Notes: a model not told the origin generated them from the sequence alone. Positions 7,925 to 16,703 are shown, counted from the stretch's first letter. The stretch: DNA of 32,038 nt from Aequorivita sp. (GCA_026646335.1 JAPKFY010000019.1:1-32038), one strand, 5' to 3'. Translations and numbers: made by a program.

Positions 7925-9982
7925 TTAATCTCCAATCTTTATACGTGCATCCACCGCTGTAATAGCCTTTTGCGTGCCAATCAATGGATTGAGATCCATT
8001 TCCGTGATTTCTGGGGCGGCTTCCGCCAAAGCGGAAAGCCTCTGGATAATATCCACAAATTGGTTTTCGTCCACACCCTGTTGGCCTCTCGCACCTTGAA
8101 TAAGTTTATAACCGCGAAGTGATTGCACCATTTTCTGTGCTTCTTCTTTTGATATGGGGCTTAATCCGGCAGCCACATCATTTAGCACTTCAATAAAAAT
8201 GCCACCCAAACCACAAAGAATGGTGTGGTTGAAACCAGGTTCTTTTATTACGCCCACAAACAATTCCAGTCCCGCCAATTGTGGCTGCACCATAACCGCC
8301 TTAGCGGAATCTATTTTCATCAATACATCAAAAGTTTCCGAAACTTCTTCTTTGGAAGTAATATTCAGCACCACACCTTTAGCGTCTGATTTGTGAAGCG
8401 GACCAACCACTTTCATCACCACTGGAAATTCCATGGAATCCATCGCGGCGAGCAATTTTTCTTTTGAATCTTCAACAATTTCCTTTACCCTTGGAATTCC
8501 TGCGGCGTCCAATAACTTTTCAGTTTCCGCGGCATTCAGATAGCCTTCAGGAGCAGGATCAATAACGGAGCGAATTTTTTTAATGTCTATTTTCGGAAGT
8601 GCAATCTTTTCTGAAATTGGTTCTGGTGTATTGAAAACCTGGGAAAGCGCTTTCCCCAAAACCACTTCGTCGGGAAAATTGATATGCCCTTTTTTCAAAA
8701 ATGATTGAATTTCGCGCTGTGCGTTCACCACGGAAGGCAATACGGGGAAAATTGGCTTGTTGCAGATTTCCAATTTCACACTCAAAACATTGTAAACATT
8801 TTCAACGTCGAAGAGCCCGGGACTGCCAAAAACCACGGCCATTGCGTCTATATTTTCAAATTTGTGTTCACAGTAATCGATGATGATGCCCAGCTGTTCC
8901 GCTGTTCCCGTGGCTAAAAAGTCTATGGGATTGCTAACGGACGATCCTGGGTAGAGGAACGACTTCAACTTTTCTGCATCAGGCCCTGATATTTCGGGAA
9001 CTTTTAGGCCTCCTTTTGAAAGCTCATCGGCCAGCATCACTGCAGAGCCACCCGCGTGGGTAATGATGGCGATGTTTTTCCCAACCAATTTTTTATAGTT
9101 GAAAATGGAAGCTACGCTCAACAGTTGCTCGCGGCTGCTGCAATAAACAATTCCCGCTTTGTTGAACAGCGCTCTCACCGTCATATCGCTACTGGCGATA
9201 GCACCCGTATGCGAAGTGGCGGCACGGCTGCCTTCCGCGGTACTTCCTGCTTTGATAGCCGCTATTTTCGCACCTTTTTTTATGAGTGATGAAGCGTGTT
9301 TCAATAGTTTTTTAGGGTTGGAAATGGTTTCCAAATAAAGCAATTTTATCAACGGGTCTGTTTCGGCGTTGAAATGTGTGTCCATATATTCCAAAATATC
9401 CTCAACACTTGTCTGTGCCGCATTTCCAACTGAAAATACATTTGCAAACGAAACGCCCAAAGCCATTCCCGCTTCCATAATAAAAACTGCAGTGGCACCC
9501 GAACCTGAAATTAGGTCGCAACCTTTCGGATTGAATTGTGGCACTGGAGCTGTAAAAACACCTTTGTAATTTTCAGTTATAACGCCTATACAGTTGGGGC
9601 CAATCAAACAACCTTTCACACTGTTAACCGTTTCTTTAATTTCCTCTTCCCATTGCTTTCCTTGTTCGTCACCTTCACCAAAACCTGCAGAAATTATGAT
9701 GAACGCTTTGGTGTTTTTTTCTTCTGCCAAAATTTTTACGGTCTCAGGACAAAATTTGGCGGGAATTGCAAGAATGGCCAGTTCTGTTGGTGGAATATCC
9801 TTTACTTCCGAATAACTTTTAATACCCTGTACCTTTTCTTCTTTTGGGTTAACAACGGACAAACTTCCACGGAAATCACCAGAAATGATGTTTTTCAGCA
9901 TATTGCCTCCAGGTTTTTTAGCATCGTTGGAAGCGCCTATTACTACAATGGATTTTGGATCGAGCAGTTGTTTGTTGACCAT
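7925..9982 (-). CDS. ADP-forming acetate/acyl-CoA synthetase (fused alpha-beta)
   Basis: Converts acyl-CoA + ADP + Pi to acid + CoA + ATP (or the reverse), in the cytoplasm. About 685 aa from ATG at 9982 (MVNKQLLDPKSIVVIGASN); an in-frame Met at 10015 adds 11 residues but would leave almost no leader behind the candidate promoter. Domains in order: CoA-binding Rossmann (VVIGASN), succinyl-CoA ligase-like region with the phospho-His motif ATSHTGAIAS, second ligase-like region, then ATP-grasp_5 (FPVVMKVVGPLHKSD, GLELFVGVI, GGIFIEVLND). Alpha and beta parts are fused, as in many Bacteroidota. It lies between two NO-respiration loci and is convergent to norF. Substrate range cannot be read from sequence. 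Confidence 0.9.
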   Translation of the reverse strand: MVNKQLLDPKSIVVIGASNDAKKPGGNMLKNIISGDFRGSLSVVNPKEEKVQGIKSYSEVKDIPPTELAILAIPAKFCPETVKILAEEKNTKAFIIISAGFGEGDEQGKQWEEEIKETVNSVKGCLIGPNCIGVITENYKGVFTAPVPQFNPKGCDLISGSGATAVFIMEAGMALGVSFANVFSVGNAAQTSVEDILEYMDTHFNAETDPLIKLLYLETISNPKKLLKHASSLIKKGAKIAAIKAGSTAEGSRAATSHTGAIASSDMTVRALFNKAGIVYCSSREQLLSVASIFNYKKLVGKNIAIITHAGGSAVMLADELSKGGLKVPEISGPDAEKLKSFLYPGSSVSNPIDFLATGTAEQLGIIIDYCEHKFENIDAMAVVFGSPGLFDVENVYNVLSVKLEICNKPIFPVLPSVVNAQREIQSFLKKGHINFPDEVVLGKALSQVFNTPEPISEKIALPKIDIKKIRSVIDPAPEGYLNAAETEKLLDAAGIPRVKEIVEDSKEKLLAAMDSMEFPVVMKVVGPLHKSDAKGVVLNITSKEEVSETFDVLMKIDSAKAVMVQPQLAGLELFVGVIKEPGFNHTILCGLGGIFIEVLNDVAAGLSPISKEEAQKMVQSLRGYKLIQGARGQQGVDENQFVDIIQRLSALAEAAPEITEMDLNPLIGTQKAITAVDARIKIGD

Positions 9983-10018
9983 ATTTGCGAAAAAATTAAA
10001 ACGAAATCGACTCAATAT

Positions 10019-10026
10019 CGAAGGTA
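10019..10026 (-). promoter_or_regulatory. Candidate -7 element for the acyl-CoA synthetase
   Basis: On the minus strand TACCTTCG (10026-10019) differs from TAnnTTTG at one position. It would give a leader of about 30 bases before ATG 9982 and supports that start. No FNR-type box has the standard spacing on this strand. Confidence 0.35.
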
Positions 10027-10059
10027 AGCGAATTTAAAAGATACTTCCATCTTAAAAAC

Positions 10060-10102
10060 TGATAAAAGTCATATTTTTGGCAATTGTGAAGAGGTATTTT
10101 TA
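10060..10102 (+). promoter_or_regulatory. Promoter of the second cytochrome operon: FNR/DNR-type box plus -7
   Basis: TGATAAAAGTCA at 10060-10071 and TATTTTTA at 10095-10102, which differs from TAnnTTTG only in the last base. Box centre to the end of the -7 element is 36.5 bp. An alternative TATTTTTG at 10072-10079 abuts the box and is positioned too close for activation. Confidence 0.65.
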
Positions 10103-10124
10103 ACGACAATTATGGTATTTCGAA

Positions 10125-10565
10125 ATGTCCACTGATTCAAGACCTTACATATTTGTAATTGCAATTTTACTTGCCCTATTTGGCTTTTACAATTACGTTG
10201 TTTACAACACTGATGGCTATGTTGCCGTTGAAAAACTATCGCCAACTGCAGTAAAAGGCCAACAATTGTTCCAAAGCAACCGTTGCTGGTCCTGCCATCA
10301 ACTTTACGGTTTGGGCGGTTATCTTGGACCAGATTTGACCAATATATATTCTTCCGAGGGCAAGGGTCCCAACTATATAAAAGCATTTTTAAACAGCGGT
10401 GTGAAAAGTATGCCACAGTTTAATTTTTCCGAAGAAGAAAAAGATGCGTTGGTGGAGTATCTGAGGCTGGTGGATGAAACAGGAATCTACCCCAACTACG
10501 ACGCCGAAATTGAAGCCTCGGGATGGGTAAAAATCAAGTATCGAAATGAAACATCCAAGGATTAA
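10125..10565 (+). CDS. NorC-like membrane-anchored cytochrome c
   Basis: 146-aa protein with one N-terminal membrane helix (about 8-27) and a single haem motif CWSCH (C54, C57, H58). M95 in VKSMPQF is the probable axial ligand. The region after the haem, QLYGLGGYLGPDLTNIY, parallels HTILGEGAYYAPELTKV of NorC in this window, so the two are paralogues. It is separated by a 95-bp spacer from a NorB-like protein, so the pair repeats the norCB arrangement. It is the first gene behind an FNR/DNR-type box. Electron donor and acceptor are inferred from context only. Confidence 0.88.
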   Translation: MSTDSRPYIFVIAILLALFGFYNYVVYNTDGYVAVEKLSPTAVKGQQLFQSNRCWSCHQLYGLGGYLGPDLTNIYSSEGKGPNYIKAFLNSGVKSMPQFNFSEEEKDALVEYLRLVDETGIYPNYDAEIEASGWVKIKYRNETSKD

Positions 10566-10601
10566 TTTTTAAACACATAGCGGAATGACTAATTGGATGT
10601 T

Positions 10602-10632
10602 CCATACCTCTACTGAGCGCAGTCGAAGTATG
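10602..10632 (+). repeat. Dispersed intergenic repeat, copy 2
   Basis: Arms CCATAC (10602-10607) and GTATGG (10627-10632) enclose CTGAGCGCAGTCGAAG, related to copy 1 at 4381-4416. Both copies lie in the spacer just downstream of a cytochrome/NOR structural gene. Confidence 0.5.
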
Positions 10633-10660
10633 GGCTTAAAAAAACAAATATTATAGGCAG

Positions 10661-11986
10661 ATGAATAGTAAGGCCCCGATTTATTTTCTGGTATTTGCGA
10701 TGATCGCATTATTTTTGGGAATGTTCTTCGGAATGACCGCATCATTTCAATATTTGATGCCCGAATTTTTAAAAGAACAGATACCCTTTTCAAAACTGCG
10801 CCCTTTTCACGTTACATCGGTCATTTCATGGATTGTGCTCAGCGCTACGGGCAGCATCTATTTTTTCCTTACTTATGTTGAAAAATTCAAGCTTTTCTCG
10901 CCTTTGTTAGCGAAGATTCACTTCATCATTTTTCTCTTAACGGGCATCGTCATATATTTTTCGTTTGCTTTTGATTTTACGGAAGGGCGCGAGTATTTTG
11001 CCTTTGCACCAATTTTGATAATTCCTATTTTAATTGGTTGGATATTGTTCGGCATCAATTATTTCAAGACACTTTACGCCAATATGAGGGGCTGGCCCAT
11101 CTATTTTTGGATGTGGGGCACGGGCATCGCCTTTATGTGTTACCATTTGATGGAAGCGCACTTTTGGCTGTTCGATTTTTTTAGGCTGAATTTCATAAAG
11201 GATTTTTCCGTGCAATGGAAATCAACCGGTTCGTTCACGGGTTCGTGGAATATGCTGGTTTATGGAATTTCTATTTATTTGATGTCCAAAATAAAGAAGG
11301 ATAGCAATGTGGCTACAAACAAGGCCGCTTTTTTCTTTTACTTCTTGGGACTGACCAATTTGATGTTCGGCTGGGCGCACCACACCTATCTCTTGCCCAC
11401 ACAACCCTGGATTCGCTATGTGGCGTACGGTATCAGTATGACGGAGTGGATTGTTTTGGCATCGATCATTTACAACTGGAAAAGCTCGGTTTTAAAGGTT
11501 GAAAAGGATAATAATCCAATGGCATACCGTTTTTTACTGGCCACGGATTTTTGGATTTTTATAAATATCATTCTCGCATTGTTGTTTTCCATTCCCGCCA
11601 TCAATTTCTTTACGCACGGCACACATATAACGGTGGCACATTCCATGGGAACAACTATCGGGATTAACACGACAATTCTTTTTTCAGCATTATTTTTTAT
11701 AGTACATCAGCTTTATCCAGACTTTAGAACAGATAGAAAATGGGTGAAAAGAGGTTTTGTTTATTTCAATATTTCATTATTTATATTTTTTGTTTCCCTC
11801 ATAATTGCGGGAGCTAAAAGAAGTTATTGGATGTTTGTTTTAAAAGAGGGGGCATTTTCTGAAATGCAGGATTCGCTCATTCCATATTACATTTCGTTTT
11901 TTATCTTCGGGATTGCAATTTTCGTTTCGCTATCGATTGTAGCATACCCTTTATTCAAAGCATTTCTTCAAAAAATTAAATCATAA
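10661..11986 (+). CDS. Divergent NorB-like haem-copper superfamily protein with altered ligands
   Basis: 441 aa and about 12 membrane helices. It is collinear with NorB of this window: THG is at 318-320 in both. H50 (low-spin haem b, helix 2), H240/H241 (two FeB/CuB ligands), H327 (haem b3) and E262 (NorB E260) are retained. The third FeB histidine (NorB H187) aligns with T189, and the catalytic glutamates E191 and E195 align with T193 and N197. The second low-spin haem ligand, NorB H329, is M329 in AHSMGTT. It may be a variant NO reductase, an enzyme with another substrate, or an electron-transfer/sensor paralogue. It is paired with its own NorC-like cytochrome and followed by nadA after 2 bases. 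The family assignment is firm; the activity is unknown. Confidence 0.85.
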   Translation: MNSKAPIYFLVFAMIALFLGMFFGMTASFQYLMPEFLKEQIPFSKLRPFHVTSVISWIVLSATGSIYFFLTYVEKFKLFSPLLAKIHFIIFLLTGIVIYFSFAFDFTEGREYFAFAPILIIPILIGWILFGINYFKTLYANMRGWPIYFWMWGTGIAFMCYHLMEAHFWLFDFFRLNFIKDFSVQWKSTGSFTGSWNMLVYGISIYLMSKIKKDSNVATNKAAFFFYFLGLTNLMFGWAHHTYLLPTQPWIRYVAYGISMTEWIVLASIIYNWKSSVLKVEKDNNPMAYRFLLATDFWIFINIILALLFSIPAINFFTHGTHITVAHSMGTTIGINTTILFSALFFIVHQLYPDFRTDRKWVKRGFVYFNISLFIFFVSLIIAGAKRSYWMFVLKEGAFSEMQDSLIPYYISFFIFGIAIFVSLSIVAYPLFKAFLQKIKS

Positions 11987-11988
11987 GT

Positions 11989-12918
11989 ATGATGGATCTA
12001 CATCAAAAAATAACCGAACTAAAAAAGAAAAAAAACGCCGTTATCCTTGCGCACTATTACCAAGTGCCCGAAATTCAGGAAGTGGCGGATTATGTGGGTG
12101 ACAGTTTGGGCCTTTCGCAAAAAGCGGCTGAAACGGATGCGGAGATTATCGTCTTCGCAGGTGTTCATTTTATGGCTGAAACCGCCAAAATATTGAACCC
12201 CACAAAAAAAGTTTTATTGCCCGACTTGATGGCGGGCTGTTCCTTGGCAGATTCTTGTCCGGCGGATGCTTTTCAGAAATTAGTTGAGGCCCATCCAGAC
12301 CATACGGTGATTACTTACGTTAATTGCTCTGCGGAAGTAAAAGCTTTAAGCGATATTATTTGCACTTCTTCCAATGCCGAAAAAATAGTGAATTCCGTTC
12401 CGAAAGATGTACCCATTATTTTCGCACCCGATAAAAATTTAGGAAAATATATCCAGAAAAAGACTGGAAGAAAAATGCTGCTTTGGGATGGCGCTTGCAT
12501 TGTGCACGAAGCATTTTCAATGGACAAACTTTTGAAGCTTTACAAAGAAAATCCCGGTTCCAAAATTATTGCACATCCAGAAAGTGAAAGCCATATTTTA
12601 GAAACAGCGACCTATGTCGGTTCCACTGCTGGCATGATTGATTATGTGAAAAAACATCCAACGGAAAAATTTATTGTAGCCACCGAAGCCGGAATCCTTC
12701 ATAAAATGCAGCAGGAAGTGCCGGAAGCCGATTTGATTCCCGCGCCATCAGAAGAGGACAACACTTGCGCCTGCAGCGAATGTGCTTTTATGAAAATGAA
12801 CACCTTGCAAAAATTGTATGACTGTTTGCTGAACGAAACCCCGCAGATAGAGGTTTCTGAAGAAATACGAAAAAAAGCTATTCTGCCAATTGAGCGAATG
12901 CTGGAATTATCAAAGTAA
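11989..12918 (+). CDS. nadA: Quinolinate synthase A
   Basis: Condenses iminoaspartate with dihydroxyacetone phosphate to quinolinate, using an O2- and NO-sensitive [4Fe-4S] cluster. About 309 aa, start ATG 11989 (a second ATG follows at 11992). Conserved cysteines: C84 in [11 protein letters not shown]170 in DGACIVHE, and the C260/C262/C265 group in CACSECAFM; one from each region should ligate the cluster. [10 protein letters not shown] is the substrate-binding start. The gene begins 2 bases after the NorB-like gene and overlaps nadB by one base, so it is probably co-transcribed with both. Confidence 0.96.
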   Translation: MMDLHQKITELKKKKNAVILAHYYQVPEIQEVADYVGDSLGLSQKAAETDAEIIVFAGVHFMAETAKILNPTKKVLLPDLMAGCSLADSCPADAFQKLVEAHPDHTVITYVNCSAEVKALSDIICTSSNAEKIVNSVPKDVPIIFAPDKNLGKYIQKKTGRKMLLWDGACIVHEAFSMDKLLKLYKENPGSKIIAHPESESHILETATYVGSTAGMIDYVKKHPTEKFIVATEAGILHKMQQEVPEADLIPAPSEEDNTCACSECAFMKMNTLQKLYDCLLNETPQIEVSEEIRKKAILPIERMLELSK

Positions 12919-14480
12919 TGCTGGAAACCAATTTTTTGATTATCGGTTCGGGAGCTGCGGGTTTAACACTTGCTGTGAAACTTGCCGAGAAATTTCCAAA
13001 GAAAAAAATAACGGTTGTAACCAAGGCCCACCAATCGGAATCGAACACCAAATATGCCCAAGGCGGCGTGGCGGCAGTTTTCGATTTAGAGGAAGATTCA
13101 TTTCAAAAACACATTGAGGACACGCTTATTGCTGGCGACGGACTTTGCGACAAAGCCGTGGTGGAAATGGTAATAAAAGACGGTCCCAAAAGATTGAAAG
13201 AACTCATGGAATGGGGTGCCAACTTTGACACCGATGCCGATGGCGAACTCACTTTGGGTATGGAAGGAGGCCATTCCGAATTTAGGGTAATCCACCATAA
13301 AGATACCACCGGCAATGAGATTGAGCGCGCGCTTTTGGAACGCAGCAACCAACTGAAAAATATTACAATACTTCCACATCATTTTGCCATAGATTTGATA
13401 ACGGAGCATCATTTTTCAGAAAGGGAACCTGAAGAACTTTCGTGTTATGGCGCCTATGTTTTAGACCAGATTTCGGGAAGTATTTTTGCGATAAAAGCAG
13501 ACTGCACAACACTTGCATCGGGCGGAATGGGACAGGTTTATGGTCACACCACAAATCCTGCTGTCGCCACTGGCGATGGAATTGCAATGGCTTACCGTGC
13601 AAAGGCGAGAATACAAAATATGGAGTTTATCCAATTTCATCCCACTGCGCTTTACGATGGAAAAAACGGAGCTTCCTTTTTGATTTCTGAGGCGGTTCGT
13701 GGGTTTGGAGCGTTTCTTCGGAATAAAAAAGGAGAGCGTTTTATGTTGAATTATGACGAAAGAGGCGAATTGGCTTCGCGGGATATCGTTTCGCGCGCCA
13801 TAGATTCCGAAATGAAAAAATCTGGGGATGAATGCGTTTATTTGGACTGTACCCATCTTGATATTGACGATTTCAAGCATCATTTCCCGAACATTTATGA
13901 AACTTGTTTGCAGCGAAACATCAATGTAGCAAATGATTGGATTCCCGTAGTGCCGGCATCGCATTATTTGTGTGGCGGAATTGTTGTTGATATGGACGGA
14001 AAAACTTCGTTGAAAAATCTTTTTGCCTGTGGTGAGTGTTCATGCACAGGTTTGCATGGCGCCAATCGATTGGCATCCAATTCGTTACTGGAGGCGTTGG
14101 TCTATTCGGACCGTATTTTTAATTATCTCTGTAAACATCTGCCTTCACGGACGACCAAGGCCATTCCTGAATGGAATGACGAAGGCACGGTTTTATTGAA
14201 AAGTTCTGAAACCCTTCAAAAAAAAACAGAGGAATTGCAACGGTTGATGCGGAGATTTGCTGGTGTTGTGCGCAATAATAAAGACTTAATGGAAGCTTCT
14301 GTCCAGCTTGAAATATTGTATTTTGAAACAGAAGCACTTTATCAAAAACACAAGCTCAACACGGTACTTTCACAGCTTCGGAATATGGTAAACGTGGCGC
14401 ATTTAATTATTCAGCAATCCTTAAAACGAAAAGAAAACCGTGGCGGATATTTTAATGAAGATTACGATAAAAACACTTAA
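12918..14480 (+). CDS. nadB: L-aspartate oxidase
   Basis: FAD enzyme that oxidises L-aspartate to iminoaspartate for NadA; it can use O2 or fumarate as acceptor. 520 aa. The FAD-binding GSGAAGL is at the N terminus and the signature SNTKYAQGGVAAV follows at about residues 41-53. HPTALYDG, GGMGQVYGHTTNP and the HGANRLASNSLLEALV motif are those of the succinate dehydrogenase/NadB family. The start codon overlaps the nadA stop (TAATG). A following thioredoxin-like gene starts 10 bases after its stop. Confidence 0.96.
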   Translation: MLETNFLIIGSGAAGLTLAVKLAEKFPKKKITVVTKAHQSESNTKYAQGGVAAVFDLEEDSFQKHIEDTLIAGDGLCDKAVVEMVIKDGPKRLKELMEWGANFDTDADGELTLGMEGGHSEFRVIHHKDTTGNEIERALLERSNQLKNITILPHHFAIDLITEHHFSEREPEELSCYGAYVLDQISGSIFAIKADCTTLASGGMGQVYGHTTNPAVATGDGIAMAYRAKARIQNMEFIQFHPTALYDGKNGASFLISEAVRGFGAFLRNKKGERFMLNYDERGELASRDIVSRAIDSEMKKSGDECVYLDCTHLDIDDFKHHFPNIYETCLQRNINVANDWIPVVPASHYLCGGIVVDMDGKTSLKNLFACGECSCTGLHGANRLASNSLLEALVYSDRIFNYLCKHLPSRTTKAIPEWNDEGTVLLKSSETLQKKTEELQRLMRRFAGVVRNNKDLMEASVQLEILYFETEALYQKHKLNTVLSQLRNMVNVAHLIIQQSLKRKENRGGYFNEDYDKNT

Positions 14481-14490
14481 AAGAAACAAT

Positions 14491-15087
14491 ATGAAGAATT
14501 TGATAGAAAGTTCCACCAATAAAGCAATGGATTACGCGCAGTACAACTTGCTTTTCAAACAATTGGTAGAAGAAGGTAGAACTACTGGCGAGCAGACGCA
14601 GGAAAAGATTGATTATACAAAACTGAATTACAGTCGCACTAAAAGATTGGATAAAACAGCTGAAATTTCTGAAGAAAGTATTGCCGTTTTCAAAAACATT
14701 GCCGAAAAGCAAACCTGGCTAGTAATCAGCGAACCTTGGTGCGGCGATGCTGCACAAACGCTTCCTTTCCTGAATAAAATTGCCCAAATTTCAAAAAATA
14801 TAGATTTAAAAATTGTACTTCGCGATGAAAACCCAGAGCTCATGGATCAGTTTTTGACCAATGGCTCGCAGTCCATTCCCGTGGTTATTATGCTTGATGA
14901 AGATTTCAACGTGTTTCAAACTTTTGGTCCACGTTCCAAGGCTGCCACAAAATTAGTGAGCGATTATAAAATTCACCACGGAAAAATAGACGATGCTTTT
15001 AAGGAAATGCTGCAGGTTTGGTATAATAACGATAATGGGGTTTCTATTGTGAATGATATTACGGAAACTTTAGAGGTGAAGGCTTAA
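14491..15087 (+). CDS. Thioredoxin-like family protein
   Basis: 198 aa from ATG 14491; a longer frame would overlap nadB. It has a thioredoxin fold with EPWCGDAAQTLPFL, in which only one Cys (C84) remains of the usual CxxC (WCGDA), and a cis-Pro loop SIPVVIML. Proteins of this type are common in Bacteroidota, and their exact role is not established. A single-Cys active site argues against disulphide reductase activity of the classic kind. No signal peptide, so it is cytoplasmic. It is the last gene after nadB and may be co-transcribed. Confidence 0.85.
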   Translation: MKNLIESSTNKAMDYAQYNLLFKQLVEEGRTTGEQTQEKIDYTKLNYSRTKRLDKTAEISEESIAVFKNIAEKQTWLVISEPWCGDAAQTLPFLNKIAQISKNIDLKIVLRDENPELMDQFLTNGSQSIPVVIMLDEDFNVFQTFGPRSKAATKLVSDYKIHHGKIDDAFKEMLQVWYNNDNGVSIVNDITETLEVKA

Positions 15088-15163
15088 AAGGAATCAGGAA
15101 CCCCGACTAAAGAGGACAAAGACTTTTTGTCTCAAGACAGATTGGGCATTATTATAAGAGCTA

Positions 15164-15310
15164 CTATATTTTTAAAATCCCAGATCGTCCTGAGTCTTGT
15201 TTCAAAGCGTCCATTTTCGCAAATATCTGACCAATATCATTTATAAAACGCAATAGATACCCAACCTTTGCATCTTCATTCTCCAAAGCCTTGATGGTGG
15301 AGTAAAAAAA
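15164..15310 (-). pseudogene. Possible remnant of a minus-strand coding sequence
   Basis: On the minus strand an open stretch of about 49 codons ends at a TAG (15166-15164) and reads ALENEDAKVGYLLRFINDIG and, later, QIFAKMDALKQDSGR, with coding-like composition but no start codon. The upstream part is replaced by the acetyl-CoA hydrolase gene. I do not recognise the family. It may be the C-terminal scrap of a lost gene or chance. The promoter of the next gene lies inside it. Confidence 0.3.
15228..15270 (+). promoter_or_regulatory. Promoter of the CoA hydrolase gene: FNR/DNR-type box plus -7
   Basis: TGACCAATATCA at 15228-15239 (the box in reverse orientation, TGAT-ATTG-GTCA) and AACCTTTG at 15263-15270, one mismatch from TAnnTTTG. 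Box centre to final G is 36.5 bp, as at the other five sites. Confidence 0.65.
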
Positions 15311-15318
15311 TTAAATTT

Positions 15319-16584
15319 ATGCAAATCGTTTCTGCCCAAGAGGCTGTATCTATAGTAAAATCAAATGATCGTGTTTTTTTTCAGGGAGCCGCAATGACGC
15401 CCAATCTGTTGATAGACACTTTGTGTGAAAGATACCGTGAACTGAAAAACGTTGAGATAATCCAAATCCATACCCATGGGGATGCAAAATATACCGTTGC
15501 TCCATATACCGAAGCTTTCCAGCTTGCAAGTTGCTTTGTGGGCGATAATGTTCGGAAAGGTGTAAATACTATTCACGGAGATTATATTCCTGTTTTTTTA
15601 AGTGAAATCCATTGGCTCTTCAGAAGAAATATTCTGCCGCTGGATGTTGCTTTCATTCAGGTTTCGCCACCGGATAAGCACGGCTATTGCTCTTTGGGGG
15701 TTTCGGTTGATGTTACTTTGCCTGCCATTCAAACTGCAAAACTTGTTGTTGCGCTCATAAATCCAAATGTTCCCAGAACTCACGGCGACGGAATTATTCA
15801 TATAAAAAATATAGATTTTGGAGTGGAAACAAACACACCAATCTATGCCTCCGTTATAGGAGAACCGACTGAAATTGAGTCTATAATTGGAAAAAATGTT
15901 GCTGGATTGGTTGAAGATGGTGCCACGCTGCAAATGGGCATAGGCAATATTCCAAACGCGGTACTTCACAATTTAGGCAACCATAAAAGGTTGGGAATAC
16001 ATACCGAAATGTTTAGTGACGGGATACTTCCTTTGGTAGAAAAGGGAATTATCACTGGCGAGGACAAAGAAATAAAAACAGGTAAAATAGTTACTTGTTT
16101 TGCGATGGGTACTAAGAAGCTATATGATTTTATTGACGATAACCCAATTGTACATTTTAAAGAAGCAGCCTATACAAATGATACTGCCATCATTCGGAAA
16201 AACCCAAAAGTGACGGCAATTAATAGCGCTATTGAAATTGATTTAACCGGACAGGTCTGTGCCGATAGTATTGGGATGTATCAATATTCCGGCGTTGGCG
16301 GACAGATGGATTTTATCCGAGGCGCTTCACTTTCGGAAGGAGGGAAGCCCATTATTGCTATGCCTTCTATTACCAATAAAGGTGTTTCCAAAATCACTCC
16401 ATTTTTAAAAGAAGGAGCCAGCGTCACTACCACAAGGGCTCACGTGCACTATGTGGTCACTGAATACGGAGTAGTGAATCTTTTTGGAAAAGGTTTGGAG
16501 CAACGTGCAAAAGCACTTATTTCCATAGCACACCCAGATCATCGGGAAACATTGGAGAGGGCTGCGAAACAACGGTTTCACTAA
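15319..16584 (+). CDS. Acetyl-CoA hydrolase / CoA-transferase (4-hydroxybutyrate CoA-transferase-like)
   Basis: 421 aa of the acetyl-CoA hydrolase/transferase family. The catalytic Glu is E230 in GIHTEMFSDG, and the glycine loop GATLQMGIGNIPNAV precedes it. GVGGQMDFIRGA, about 100 residues further on, is the CoA-binding segment. The length matches 4-hydroxybutyrate CoA-transferase and acetate:succinate CoA-transferase types. It moves CoA between acetyl- or acyl-CoA and an organic acid, or hydrolyses it. It is monocistronic and placed behind an FNR/DNR-type box, so it is likely induced at low oxygen or by NO. The exact substrate is not deducible. Confidence 0.9.
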   Translation: MQIVSAQEAVSIVKSNDRVFFQGAAMTPNLLIDTLCERYRELKNVEIIQIHTHGDAKYTVAPYTEAFQLASCFVGDNVRKGVNTIHGDYIPVFLSEIHWLFRRNILPLDVAFIQVSPPDKHGYCSLGVSVDVTLPAIQTAKLVVALINPNVPRTHGDGIIHIKNIDFGVETNTPIYASVIGEPTEIESIIGKNVAGLVEDGATLQMGIGNIPNAVLHNLGNHKRLGIHTEMFSDGILPLVEKGIITGEDKEIKTGKIVTCFAMGTKKLYDFIDDNPIVHFKEAAYTNDTAIIRKNPKVTAINSAIEIDLTGQVCADSIGMYQYSGVGGQMDFIRGASLSEGGKPIIAMPSITNKGVSKITPFLKEGASVTTTRAHVHYVVTEYGVVNLFGKGLEQRAKALISIAHPDHRETLERAAKQRFH

Positions 16585-16678
16585 TTTTTTTTAAATATAT
16601 TTTTTGTTTTCTTCAATTTAAGAATCTTCATACATAGACTTTAAGGTGTTTTTATACTTTTTAATTGCTGGAATTTTT

Positions 16679-16686
16679 TAAATTTG
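16679..16686 (+). promoter_or_regulatory. -7 element of the first Rrf2 gene
   Basis: TAAATTTG, a perfect TAnnTTTG, ends 18 bases before ATG 16704. This supports that start rather than an upstream one. Confidence 0.55.
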
Positions 16687-16703
16687 AACAAAACAAAAAA
16701 TAT

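Noticed and set aside
9536-10027. Plus-strand 163-codon frame over the acyl-CoA synthetase start
   Set aside because: Antisense to a strongly supported gene; aromatic- and Cys-rich shadow sequence with no domain.
10072-10079. TATTTTTG directly after the FNR-type box as the -7 element of the second cytochrome operon
   Set aside because: It matches the consensus perfectly but would put the box centre near -20, unsuitable for activation; the element at 10095-10102 keeps the 36.5-bp spacing seen elsewhere.
13461-13964. Long minus-strand open frame inside nadB
   Set aside because: It is fully antisense to a well-supported gene, has no recognisable domain and is a codon-bias shadow.
15115-15131. 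Weak hairpin GACAAA/TTTGTC after the thioredoxin-like gene
   Set aside because: Only six AT-rich base pairs and no T-tract after it; too weak to call as a terminator.
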